From: Ancylostoma caninum
Lineage: Eukaryota > Nematoda > Chromadorea > Rhabditida > Ancylostomatidae
Direction: 5' to 3'
Assembly (NCBI GenBank): GCA_037903475.1
Contig: JBAJFG010000197.1
Location: 1-64,000 of the forward strand
Length of the DNA: 64,000 bases
The translations under genes and the position numbers were made by a program. The notes under the pieces were generated by a model. That model was not told where the DNA came from. It made no database searches and was given only the letters and a program-made list of their open reading frames with translations. Shown in pieces: positions 25,450 to 36,550 of the stretch (positions are counted from its first letter, which is position 1; every line of letters starts with the position of its first letter).

Positions 25450-28410
25450 TAGACGGTATGCCCGGCCTTGGTCGGGTATTTTACTAGCTCGGCTATTTAA
25501 CACTTGATGGGAAAATTTGCTACGACGGATAAATCCATTCATGACGCTCGCTGCTTTCGTGATAAGCGTGTTGACGGACTCGAGTGGTTTTTTTTTTCTA
25601 ACCGATTTCACCTTGATCACCTTGACTCCCGTTTATCTTCGGGTATACCGAGCGGGCGCCAGCAGTCCTTCCATTTGTCCCTCTCGCGAGCCAGAGTTGT
25701 CCAGTGGATTCTGTTCGTTCGAGGGACACGAAGAGCATTGTACCTCTCCTTGAAGGACTTCGTGAAGAAGTCTGACCATCGGTTCGGTGGCCTTCCTGTT
25801 GTGCGCGTTACGTTCCGTGGAGTCCAGTCGCTGACTCTTGTCCAACGGTTGTCGTTAAGACGCATCACGTGTCCGGCCCACCTGATTTTACTCAACTTGG
25901 TCTAAGCGGCAGCGTTCCTGATCTTCTACTGTTGGCACAGGGTAGAACTGTGTATTCCTGCCCTCACTTGAGTGAGGCGGGTTATTCCTAGCACCACCCT
26001 CTCGATAGAGCGTTCGATGACGCTGACCGCGTTCTCATCCTGCTTGCGCAGCGCCCAGGTTTCCGAGGCTTACGTCAAAGCAGTGTTGAAGAGGTGGGCA
26101 CTGAGCCTGGTGTTCTTCGTCTTGTTCACTACGTCCTCGATGCTCTTATAAGCTCCCCAAGCCGCTCGTTTCCTCCTGCCAGCTCCGGAGCGAGGTCGTT
26201 CATCATGTTGACTTCCCGACCTGGATATACGTAGCTGGAACATTTGGATGTGGTCGTTCTGTTGAGCGAGAATGGGGCATCCGGGACCTTTCCGTTTCTC
26301 ATGAACATCTATAGAATGGAGAAATCCTGGTTTTGAAGTTGCCGTTGAGCACACGAAATATCTTGATGTATTGAGTAGGAGCCTATTCTCGCGATACCTC
26401 GATGAGTCTAGTGACGGTGTGTATGTGGTCGATCATACTGAATCTTTTTTCGAAACCCTGCTTGCTATCTTTCATCTAGTGTCTCCGATCCTGTTTAGGA
26501 TCACTCGCGTGAAAAGCTTGTAGGCGACGGACAGTAGGCAGATGGGGCGGTAACTGCCGACGTCCTGCGGGTCTCAATTCTTGTAGCAGCACGTTCCTGC
26601 TGGTTTTCCATTGGTTGGGTACCTTGCATTTCGACAGGTACCGCGTGAAAAGCCTAGCCAACGTGTTGATGAGAACTGGCATTAGGTTCTTCAGATGTTC
26701 TGGTCGAATCCTGTCGGGAGTCGGTGCTGTACGATTCTTTACCGACTTGATGGCATGTCGGACTTCGGATGGGAGAACCGATGGGACAACATACCCATCC
26801 TCCTTAAGATGACATTGAGGGACGTGGACATGGCTATCGAAGAGATCCGAGTAGAAGTCGTAGATCACCCTCTCCATTACCTGTCTCGAGGAAGAAATTG
26901 CTCAGTCTGGGCGCCGGAGGGCGGACATCTTGACCTTGCGGTTGGCGAAGTCTCGGCGGGAGCTTCTCCCTGCCTCTGCGGCTTCGGTCAACACTGCTGC
27001 TCGTCTCTCCTTGTGGTCTTTTTTATCGCTTCTCTTCACCGTTTTGCGAGCTCGGACGTTAGCTGGTAGTTGCCTGCGGCTCCCGCGGCTCCACGCGGGC
27101 GTATCAGCTCGAGGGTCTCGTAGGACAGGTGCCTCTAGGTGGCTCTTGAACCCTAGGCTTTCTTTGCGCTGTCGCGGAGATGCTGAACAAGCGATCGTAC
27201 TCCTCGTAGATGTTGTCCACGACCGCATCTTCCCAAAAGCCTTCTAAAAAAGTGAAGAGACCCCAATCGATGATGGGCTTGGGATTCCACTTCTTGAATT
27301 TCGCGGCTTCCTCTCCTCTGTGCGAAAAGAAGAACTTAGCACAAAGGAGGCGATGGTTTGATCAAATGTAGAACATCGCTACCATACCGCTATCGGTCAG
27401 ACAATACTTCGATTGTCCAGCGTAGGGAGCTTGGCTTCTGGAATTATGAGTTGCGATGGATGGTCTTCGTCATCATGATGAACTCAAACACCCTCTCTCC
27501 TTGCTCTTTTGCTCAGGTGTTCTCCTTGGGCCAATCTTGGCGTTGAAGTCGCCAACGATGCTCTCGTAGAAAGTGTGGTCTTCCATGTAGAACTTCTCCA
27601 AGTCCATATAGAAGGCCTCGATCTCTTCATCGTCATGGCTGGATGTTGCGTAGGCGGCAAAGATTGTCAGGCCGGCATTGATCCACATCTTCTCAATCGC
27701 AAACGTCTGATTCGGATTTTCAGTTGTTCGAAGGAATCGATGTTCATAACCAAGTTGTGTTGACGAGGACACCGATTCCACCTAATCCTCTACTTTTGCA
27801 GTTTCCAAGGAACAGTTCTTCCCTTGTGTCGAAGGGGTGTCTCCTCGTCTCGGTCAGTCCGACGACGTCGTCACTGTGATCTTCCTGGCCTAAAACCGAG
27901 TTATTGGCGAAAAATGAGGAAAAGAATTTATTTGGGTAATAACTCTATGGGAAATACATGCCATGTTTGTGTTCAGCTGCCTCCCTGCAAAGAAGCGAAG
28001 AATTCAAGAAACGACTAAAGATTCGATAAGACCAGTAACTCAATGTTTTCATGCGTAGTGGTTGTCATATTTGTGTTCAGAAGAAGTTGCGAAAAAAAAC
28101 AATAAAATCAACAAATCGATACTGTCGTTCAAAACGCTATCATAATAGTGTTCAGCGTATCGGAGAACCCTGGCACACACGTCCTCATCGACCCTTGGAT
28201 GAAAATATTGAAAAATCGATAGAATCAATAAGTCGAAACCGTTCGATCGATAGTCTCGAGCAAAAAGCAGCCTATATCCTCCGCCGCCCCTAGCGGAAAG
28301 AACTTGGTTTGGATCGGTTGACTCTCTACGACTTCTTTTCCGAACATACAAGCAAGCACACAAACATACACACAAATACACAGGCAAACTTTCACCTTCA
28401 TATACACAGA
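25450..28410 (-). mobile_element. Helentron-like non-autonomous element, minus orientation, interrupted by RTE
   Basis: Read on the minus strand the element starts near 28410 with CTGTGTATATGAAGGTGAAAG, runs through a TGTGTTT-rich stretch and two to three diverged copies of the 117-bp satellite (about 28049-28290), and ends near 25450 with a hairpin of the form GGCCGGGCATACCGTCTAG. This end matches the terminus of the sister element at 29848. It carries no Rep/helicase. A 5'-truncated RTE copy sits inside it at 25608-27891. Confidence 0.7.
25608..27891 (-). pseudogene. RTE retrotransposon copy, 5'-truncated and broken
   Basis: This is a closely similar but inactive relative of the intact element at 42080-45500. 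Recognisable blocks on the minus strand are EAFYMDLEKFYMEDHTFY and VGDFNAKIGPRR (endonuclease, about 27.5-27.7 kb), VRHAIKSVKNRTAP (about 26.7 kb, linker to the RT) and IRWAGHVMRLND plus WTTLARERDKWKDCW (C-terminus, 25.6-25.9 kb). Frameshifts and internal deletions break it throughout, including loss of much of the RT palm. The 5' end is truncated within the endonuclease at about 27891; the 3' end has the same GGTGATCAAGGTGA terminal repeat as the intact copy. It inserted inside the Helentron-like element. Confidence 0.9.
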
Positions 28411-28507
28411 TAGTTAATAAAATTAATTAATAAAAAATTTATCAAAAATAATAATGAAAACAAACAATTAAAAATGAACTAACACAAGATTTTCATTTGT
28501 ATTGTAA

Positions 28508-29848
28508 TCTGTATATATAAAAGTGAAAGTTTGTTTGTGTGTGTGTTTGTGTGTGTGTGTGTTTGTGTGTGTGTTTGTGTGTGTGTGTGTTTGTGTGTTC
28601 CGAATAGAAATCGCGGAGGATGAACCGATCGGAACCAAATTTTGCAGGTAGACTCTCCACTGGCCGGCGGAGGTTATAGGCTACTTTGCACCTGGGATTA
28701 TCGATTGGTTTATCGATTATATCGATTTTATTGCTTTTTCGCTCTTCTTGACCAGGGACTAGCGAGAACATGCCTACAGGGGTACCTCAATGCGCTGAAT
28801 ACGAATATGACAACCATTTTGCGACCATTTATCGATTTATTGATTTTATTGATTTTTCGCTTTTCTTCACCAGGTACTAGCGAGAACATGCCCACTGGGG
28901 TACCTCAATGCGCTGAACACGAATATGACAACCATTTTGCGCCAGTTTATCGATTTATTGATTTTATTGATTTTTCCTCTTCTTGACCAGGGACTAGCGA
29001 GAACATGCCTACTGGGGTACCTCAATGCGCTGAACACGAATATGACAACCATTTTGCACCAATTTATCGATTTATTGATTTTATTGATTTTTCGCTATTC
29101 TTGATCGTAGGGTGGTAAAGACATGTCTACTGGGGTATCTCAATGCGCTGAACACGAATACGACAACCATTTTGCACGAAATATTGAGTTATTGATTTTA
29201 TTGATTTTTCGCTATTCTTGATCGTAGGGTGGTAAAGACATGTCTACTGGGGTATCTCAATGCGCTGAACACGAATACGACAACCATTTTGCACGAAATA
29301 TTGAGTTATTGATTTTATTGATTTTTCGCTATTCTTGATCATGGGGTGGTAAAGACATGTCTACTGGGGTTCGTGAATACACTGGATAAGAATGACAACC
29401 ATTTTGCACGAAATATTGATTTATTGATTTTATCGATTTTTCCCCATTTCCGCTCGGGGACGGACAAAGACATGTCTTCTTGGGTTTCTCAATAGGCTGA
29501 ATACGAATATGACAAACATTTTGCATGAAATATCGATTTTTCGATTTTATTGATTTTTGGCTCTTCCGCTCAATGGAGCGGTGAAGACATCTCTCCTGGG
29601 GTTTCTCGATATGCCGAGTATGAATATGACAACCACTTTGTACGAATACGTCGATTCAATGTCACCGAAATAGCTTTGCTAACTTTTCGCCCACAAGACG
29701 ATGGGAGACGTCACCTGGGCTTCTGTAACATGCTGATCACCAAAATTATGGAGATTTTAATGAATTTGTCGATGATAGTAATTGGCCTCAGCAGTATGAT
29801 GTAGCCAAGGTAATAAAACACCCGAGCGAAGCCGGGTACGGCAGCTAG
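28508..29848 (+). mobile_element. Helentron-like non-autonomous element, plus orientation
   Basis: The left end is CTGTATATATAAAAGTGAAAG followed by a long TTTGTGTGTG stretch. The right end is GAGCGAAGCCGGGTACGGC then AGCTAG followed by T. The short GC-rich hairpin just before a CTAG terminus is typical of Helitron/Helentron 3' ends, and the A/T-rich start with T-rich microsatellite is seen in Helentron-associated elements. There is no terminal inverted repeat or target duplication, as expected. The interior is mostly a 117-bp tandem satellite. No protein is encoded. Confidence 0.7.
28690..29690 (+). repeat. 117-bp satellite, about eight tandem units
   Basis: The landmark ACATG (of GAACATG or AGACATG) recurs at about 28768, 28886, 29003, 29121, 29238, 29355, 29470 and 29587, a spacing of 115-118 bases. 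Each unit contains ATCGATTTATTGATTTTATTG, a GGGGT(A/T) block, then GCTGAACACGAATATGACAA. The two copies near 29.12 and 29.24 kb are nearly identical, so the array expanded recently. Related units are at 28049-28290 (inverted) and 50440-50860. Confidence 0.9.
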
Positions 29849-29908
29849 TGTTATTCCAAAAATTTGGCGAAACATTCTCGGGGGGGGGGGGGGCTGCTTC
29901 CGCCACCG

Positions 29909-30639
29909 GTGATCATGGATAGGGTTTGAAAATTCCTAGAGATGTGCAAACCTCTTCATTTCGTAGACCACATTTTGACAAGCTGTAGCCGTGGCGAGCA
30001 GCCAGCGTCCATTAACGACTCCATCAACATGGTTCACAAAACCTGTACATTTGATTTCCCCGACAACGGGGTTTTCGACAACTTCATAATCGTTGATGTA
30101 CATTTTTTGAATCAGTCTGGCGAGGAGACTGATGATCTGTAAATATCTTCGACGAGCGAGATAAGGTGGGACACTTTAACCCGTTGTTGCTTCAGTTACT
30201 CAATGTCATGACGGCAGTGCGCGACTTGCTTCTCCTCATCGAGTTTTGCTCAATTTGTGCAACCAAGTTCAATACTTCAAACTCATCTCCTGAGATATCA
30301 CTCGGTGCAATGAGTCAATGGATGGCAAGATTATGCGGTAGCTTTGAAGAAAGGAAGAAGGAAATGCACCACATTTTTTCTTTCTATTGCCCCCTCTTCG
30401 GAACTAGCAATTTAAGTCGTGTGGAATACAAACTAACGTATAATCACCCAAAGAGCTCAGCACAATGCTTCTCGAAGCACGATATCCCCATATAATTATC
30501 AATCAAGGGTTTGTCGAATCATATACGGGCAAAGTATTAAGTAATTATACAAAAGTACTTGTCAGGATCGGTGTTCGTACTTTGAGTGTCAAAGAATTCG
30601 TTAGCTCTTCCTATCAAAATCATGGCCTGTAGTAAGTAA
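29909..30639. other. no gene recognised
   Basis: A frame of 109 codons at 30166-30495 has no recognisable domain. Nothing else is supported. Confidence 0.35.
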
Positions 30640-31785
30640 TCCACTAAGCAAGTTGGCAACTTGAGGTGGCACCTCGGTGCCACCTTGGTGGCAGCTTCAA
30701 CAAGACAGAATACATGAATCTTCAACAAGCTCCTTAATCAGAGGAATTTGACAAAGTTTAAATTTCTGCTTCATACCAGTACTTCGTAAAGACATAATCT
30801 AACACCTTGCCCAGTTGGCACTGCGTAGCTTCTTAAACACTTGTGAAAATAAAGTGGAATGTTTGAAGTGTCTACATGGTCGCGACCTGATTGGGAGTGA
30901 GCTACGTGCCACCTTAAGGTGCCACCCCGGTGGCACCTCACCCCGAGAGAGTGTGCTAGACGAGAGGTTCAGCGAGCTGGCGCCTCAGACATGTCCCATG
31001 GCATGTCCGTGGTGACAGCAGGTTAAGAGCCTCAATGGCAAATACGGTGTGCTAAAGGAAAGGTCTAGCGCAGTTATGGGGGTTCTAAGGCGATGAAAGT
31101 GACGAGGGACGTCGGCGTCCGGAAGTGATGAGACGCCACAATACGGATCCAACGTTGGGCACCGGTGTCCAAAATTGGGGGGACGCTAGAGCACGGGTCC
31201 AGCGCTGTGATGAAGGTGTGCTGGGCGCCCGGAAGCTGGAAAACGCCAAGACAGGGGCCTCGAGAAACAGAATGAAGGTTGAGATCGACTCAGACCAAAG
31301 AAACTGGAATGAGGAAGAGGAATTTGGAGGTAAATAATATGTATCTGAGTCGTTGATGGGATACGCGAAGCCGGTGCCGGCACACGACTCATCCAGGAAT
31401 CAAACTGATTCGAGGCGTTCCCCCACGTTCTGAAACCGGAGCAGACCCATCTCCTCCACTTTGGGCGCTGGCCACCCTTATCACATCGTTGAACCCGTCT
31501 CCAACCGTTTCCCCACTTTTGGACCCCGGCGCACCCTTATCACAGCACTGGACCCATCTCCGCCCACTTTGGGATGACTGCGCTCAATCACCACAGAGTT
31601 GGACTCGTGTCCCGGCATCCCCCAATCTTGGACACCGGCGCACCCTCATCATAGCGCTGGACAAGGCTAACGTCTTGCGAACGCACAGCACAGCAGCTCA
31701 CGCCGAGTTAGCACCTGAAGCTGCCAAAGCTGCCACCTCCTATTCAGAGGTGCCACAAGGGTGGCAACTTGAATGCCAACATGCG
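30640..31785. repeat. composite repeat: GGTGGCACC ends flanking two inverted minisatellite blocks
   Basis: Near the left (30655-30700, 30905-30935) and right (31720-31775) ends, GGTGGCACC/GGTGCCACC and TGGCAACTTG motifs are arranged as inverted copies. Between them a minisatellite block on the minus strand (about 31105-31275) faces a block of the same family on the plus strand (about 31420-31670, with CACCCTTATCACA and GGACCC landmarks). The whole has approximate mirror symmetry around 31.35 kb, as in a foldback element. No protein is encoded. Confidence 0.5.
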
Positions 31786-31974
31786 GGGTGGATTACTACC
31801 GACTCAAATGTATATGTCCTCCCTTAGTTCAGAAAACCGTTCTGGAGATGAGAAACTCTCCGATTCCTCATCTATGACCAGAATCAGAGTCGTTTAGGGA
31901 CACTATACTCTTGCAGTCAGGAAGAAGCTGCACATATGCGTTCCACAGTTACTACACAGCTTCTGTCTTATTGT

Positions 31975-32243
31975 CTTCATTTAATTGTTTTTCTAAGAAG
32001 ATTGGCTAATACAAGAGTTTTTGTGCTGGAAATATCAGAATATATAGAGCTGAAAACGTGGAAAACCTGCCGCTCTCCGATGACAGAGCTCGACGGGCTG
32101 GGACAACGGTATGTGGAGGAAAATGCAAAAATATTGCGAACAGCAACTAAGATGAACGGCATTCTTCGTTTAATTGTTTTTCTAAGGAGAGAGACTAATA
32201 CAAAAGTTTTTGTGCATAAGATATCAGAGCTAAAGACGTGGTA
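31975..32243. repeat. direct duplication of an 85-base segment
   Basis: TTTAATTGTTTTTCTAAG with the following 65 bases (31978 onward) recurs at 32164 onward, about 185 bases later, at roughly 85 percent identity by eye. The intervening sequence is unique. The frames that run through both copies contain a matching repeated peptide but no known domain. Confidence 0.65.
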
Positions 32244-32605
32244 AGTCAGCCGGCCTGTCACTACAGCCTGCCGCCGACACTCGGTTTAGCATTTAACATT
32301 TATTGACACGCGGTTACGCGCGTGCGAAAAAAAGAACAAAACGAATAAAACAATAAAACAATAAAACCAGTGGATTAGAGCGGCAACTGTGCATCACATT
32401 GCGTGGATCAGTGAGAAAGCAACGAACACAGAAAAAATAAAACGGAGAAGGAGACGCAAAACTTACTTCAGAAATTTGTTTACTAAAATTTTGAATTGTT
32501 GAATGCGCGGCGGTATTTGGGATTTTTTACTAATTCTCGCATAGTCCGAACACACTCTGTGAACTCGGTTGACTCGAAGAAGGATTCCCCCCTTAGACAA
32601 GGAAC
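32244..32605. other. no gene recognised
   Basis: A/T-rich sequence with AATAAAACAATAAAAC-type runs near 32.34 kb; no gene seen. Confidence 0.35.
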
Positions 32606-32923
32606 TTATTTGTTGGAGGCTGCCCGTACTTGCCTCTCTTGCGCTTCCCAGTCGTCAGAGTGCGAGTTTTTGGCCAAATCCGAACTGCATGATATAACCC
32701 ACGCAAAGCATTTGCAAACACCCACATGTTCACACTCATATGCCGTCCATACGAATCGAATCCAGCACTTTCGAACTAGGGAGTCCATTCCCTACCTGCA
32801 TCGCAGGGCAAGCAAACGGCTGTTTTTGGTCCGATGTAAACCCCTGTCCGCCACCCAGGGTCGCGCCACGTAGCCTCACAGCAAATTGGCTGGAATCCCT
32901 CATGGGAGGGAGATTCGTGGTGT
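32606..32923 (-). mobile_element. solo copy of the RTE 5' leader sequence
   Basis: This segment aligns through its length with 45169-45497, the leader upstream of the intact RTE ORF. Shared landmarks are CTTATTTGTTGGAGGC, GGGAGTCCAT.CCCT, CGCGCCACGTAGCCTC and GGAATCCCTC/GGGATCCCTC with GAGGGAGAT. There is no ORF behind it. It may be a non-autonomous element using the RTE leader, or an independent repeat that also sits upstream of the RTE. Confidence 0.7.
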
Positions 32924-33238
32924 ACTTCCGAAATATTGTGACGTCAAAATGGTGAAATACTGCTAGAGCACATTATCTGTTTTTGTACGATTCTGCTCTT
33001 TCTGCAGCTAGAACGATCCAAGTTACGCTTTACACAAGATGTTAGCTGTCACAGAAACTCGGGAGTTCTCTTCAAATGCACGGGCACAAAGTTCGCCCTA
33101 TTCTTTACCACGATAGATTCCCGGAAGAAACACCGGAACTGCGGTCTGGAACACCGCAGCATTGGACCAGGACATTACAACTGAATCCACTGTTGAATGA
33201 AGGTGCGACAGCTCCGTGTTCAGTAGAAAAAGAAACTA
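32924..33238. other. no gene recognised
   Basis: No gene or repeat supported; short frames only. Confidence 0.35.
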
Positions 33239-34497
33239 TTAAGTTGGTGCGAAAATAATGCGCGTTTTTCGTTGCTTCATCTTCGGTGCAGAAAACTTCC
33301 GATATTTCTCATGTCCGTTATGATATTATAGCAAATTTTATGATCTTTTCAAATATCATATCCATTTTAAACTCAATTCATGTTTTCGGTGAATTTTTAT
33401 TCTGGAACGAAAGGCGCCAAAACAAATTTTTTTGCCGAACTTACTTCAGCGAGCTAAAACTCGGCGACATCGCAGTAGGAACCGCTCGGGATATCATCAA
33501 AGTTTTGGCTGCGGAAGTGTGAGCAAAGGCATACCGCGAAGCTGCCTTCGGATTTTTCGACGTCGTATGTCTTGCTTCGAAAGTAAGGAATGTCGCATAG
33601 ATCTTTCTGGGGTTTGCTACCCCTAACTGATGGCAATCATCGAAGAGCACCCATTCAAAACAACATATTTGGTATTGCAGGACCCCGCCGGTAATTGTCG
33701 TCAAACCAACCCATCCTTTAGTAAGAATGGGAGAATGGAAAAGCTCGACGAGTAGATGTCGTGCATACTGAACGAGTACCAAATTGATCCCCGTTAAGAA
33801 GTCTGGTTCGCGCCTTCAAAGTAAAAGAATTGAGGCCAAACACTTGGTTGCTTAGTGATACATTATGAAATGTAGACCCTCTAAGACAGAATGAAGTGCA
33901 CTGCTCAACAGATGAACGAGGAAGAAACACCGAAACATTGTCAGAGACGGAAGCAACACCAAATCAAGGTCACGGCGACTTTGTGGTGACCTGCTGCAAA
34001 AATTGCTCACTACAGCCTATTTCGTCTTTCTCACTCAAGAAGTACTTCCAATGTGTAAATGAAATAAATAAGAAACTCCACTTTGTGAGCCCGGCGTTGC
34101 TCAATAAAATGGATTCTACACTCTTACACAGCACCGTCCTTCCATATCTCGCACCCCAGAGCCGCTATAGGCTGAAGCAATCAGGCAAGAAAGATCTGCC
34201 TCATATATCATGATCAGCAAACCTCTCGCTCACCGACTGTCACTTCCCGGAGAATTTGGACTTCTTCCGGGAGAGTTTTTTCGAAGATCAAAGGGATACC
34301 AAAATTGCCTTCCGGAAGTTCGTCGACGCTGAAAGGCCCTATTCGAAATGCTTGGTAATCGGAGATCATCTACCCTATTGCAAAAGACTTGCGGATTACA
34401 AAAGTTCTAAGCTATTTTGAAAAGATCGATCCTGAAATGAGTTATGCGGTTCGGGATCGAAGGGGTGAAAACGCGTATTATTTTTGCACCAACCTAA
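33239..34497 (+). mobile_element. mariner element, 1259 bp, full length but degenerate
   Basis: The left end TTAAGTTGGTGCGAAAATAA and the reversed right end TTAGGTTGGTGCAAAAATAA form terminal inverted repeats of about 30 bases, each flanked by TA. The length is that of a complete mariner. Inside, in broken frames, are EATPNQGHG (the region before the second catalytic Asp), a leucine-rich stretch near 34.1 kb, SLTDCHF (third catalytic region) and DTKIAFRKFVD (C-terminus). The transposase is not functional. The ends look better preserved than the interior. Confidence 0.85.
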
Positions 34498-34619
34498 TAA
34501 TAGAGGCAAACGTAGTACAAAGCATTCCGTGCGTTTCAAAATTTTTAGATGGTGATGTTGTTCCACAGACATATGAACGTGCAAGTTGAGCGCCAGCGCT
34601 CAGTAGTGGAGAATCATTA

Positions 34620-35877
34620 TAATAGGTTTTTGCGAGACTAATTGCCGAAATGGGCCTTCAGTTCAAAGTGTTATAACTCGGCTCTTACACCATTTTTTTA
34701 ATCAGTTTAGCAACCATTTGATTCGGTAGATCTCTGCGACAATCCAGCGAAGACTGCACATCTCTACAACAGAAACTGAGATCACAAGAGTTAGTAAACC
34801 TTGCTTTCAGCATGCTCCAGACCAGCAATTTGCTGCTGTCAGAGGACTGTATCTGGAGCTGGGAAAGATGATATACAATGGGAGAATGGTCTAAAGAATA
34901 AGGGCATAGAGTGAGAATCTCAATGCGTTACTGCATCAGTTTTTGCCGTGTGTGTTTTGGAATGTGTGGCTTCACGCCACCCTGGAGCAGAGGAAAACCA
35001 GCTTTTGCTCACCACTGCCGACCAAATCTATGGCAGATTTGCATATCTCAACTTGAGATTACAACGCTAGGACGCTGCTGTCAATGACTGACTAGGTTCT
35101 AGAAGGGTGCAGTCAATCATACATTTACAGAATCACCAAACTCCTGACACAACCTCTTTTGAGAGAAGATCTGGTTCGGGGAAAAATTAGAAGTGGGAAA
35201 TCGTCTCCACCCACACCCATTCGCATTTTTTATTATCGTACAGAAACCGAGCTCCAAGCACAGTAATTACATGTTCTGGAAATTCTAGGACGAAAAAATT
35301 AAGTTAGAAAAGATGTTACTCCAGATAAGGCGTTGGTCATCAGTCAGATCGTGTGTGTTTACGTCCGCACCTTTGGCACCCTACTGCTTGAAGTCAAATG
35401 TGTTGAAACTGTACTATAGAGAGCGTCCACCCCTGCTCTCATCGTCCGGATGGTAAGATCCGGTTTAGGTTTCACGACTATCCTCAACGCTTGGTCGTCA
35501 AGCAACATCCCCCAATCACGACCATGGTTAAATTTGAGTTTAAAATCGTAGAAAGAGAACTTCGTGAACCTTTAGCTGACTGTCCAGGCGATTCCGAGTC
35601 AAAACGAACGCAATATCACCGAATACTTCCCACAAAGAGTGGTCGGATTTGAAGTCACCAACCATAATAACACGAAAATTGTGTCGGCTCATGTTTTGTT
35701 CCCGACCTCATAGAAATCCTCAGGAAGGAGCTAGCCAGAATGATCAGGTATCGGAAAGAGGAAGAAAAGCTCTACAAGAAGATCACAAAAACTGGGATGA
35801 AGCTGCTCAAATTGGATAGAAGAGAAAAGTTTAGTTGAACATACCGCAAAACGGCAATTATTTTCGCAACAACCTGA
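34620..35877 (-). mobile_element. second mariner-like element, about 1258 bp, degenerate
   Basis: Near the left end is TAGGTTTTTGCGAGACTAAT and the reversed right end is TCAGGTTGTTGCGAAAATAA, followed by TA. On the minus strand DDQALRIVVKPKPDLTIRTM at about 35.4-35.5 kb fits the mariner stretch before the second catalytic Asp. Little else of the transposase is readable. Length and ends match the neighbouring element at 33239-34497, from which it is separated by about 120 bases. Confidence 0.6.
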
Positions 35878-36521
35878 TACAACCATCCTGCTTGTTTCTG
35901 TTATTGATGTGTCGATGCAGCATTTGATACATATTCTGTAAGCTTAATATTCCCTACGACTATATGGGCGAAATATTGTACTGTACTATGACAGGATTCT
36001 CCGAAGGCAAAATTCCAACCAGCGCGAAATTCTCATCGAAGGAATAGTGTGCATGTGAGGCCTCCCTCCACTTATAAAGAAATCCACATTCACCAAACAC
36101 ACGAAACGAACCTGAATTAAAGTGGCTTTTCCCATCATCTTTTGGAACTGCTTATTTTGTTGCAGTAGCTTTAGATGTTATAGAGCCAAAAAAGATGAAA
36201 AGTCTAGACCTCCAAGAAGATGAAACCACTATGGTCCAACAACATAAAAGGTTATCACCTCAGAAGCCATTTTTCAGACGACAATGTCCTCTGCGTAGAT
36301 GAATTTGGAGGTCTGTGTGCATATACATGTACCAAATAGGAATTGCGGATATTTATTCAGGACCAGCGTGAAACTTAGCTTATATGTAGTTTATGGGCCG
36401 GCCCAGGCTGTAGTCTTATTACTGAGTCAAAGTATTGGTTAATCTGTTAGCTATTTAATCATTCCGTGTTTTGTGGTCTATTTGAGCAGAGGCTAAGATT
36501 TGTATTGATCTTTTTATTGAA
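35878..36521. other. no gene recognised
   Basis: No frame with a recognisable domain. The last 100 bases border the 3' end of a minus-strand Penelope-like element. Confidence 0.35.
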
Positions 36522-36550
36522 CGGCTAACGTTCGCAGTCGCCTTCGTCAG
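36522..36550 (-). ncRNA. hammerhead-ribozyme-like motif, degenerate
   Basis: The minus strand reads CTGACGA, ten bases, then GAAC and GTTAGC. CTGANGA and GAA(A) are the two conserved hammerhead core strands. Here stem II is only two pairs and one A of GAAA is lost, so self-cleavage is doubtful. It lies 223 bases behind the GIY-YIG stop codon, the same place as the better copy at 59701. Confidence 0.45.

Larger units (their letters stand above)
25323..29908. mobile_element. hAT-type MITE, second copy, split by nested insertions
   Basis: The pieces 25323-25449, 28411-28508 and 29849-29908 add to 285 bases and align in order with the 290-bp copy at 20443-20732. Ends are CAGTGGCGGAAACAG on the left and CGCCACCG on the right. 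The flanking 8 bases are GTGATCAC and GTGATCAT, a target duplication with one mismatch. The two gaps are filled by Helentron-like elements in opposite orientation. Confidence 0.85.

Noticed and set aside
28690..29690. Regular repeats considered as a CRISPR array
   Set aside because: The 117-bp units are directly tandem with no unique spacers, no cas genes, and the context is eukaryotic transposon DNA.
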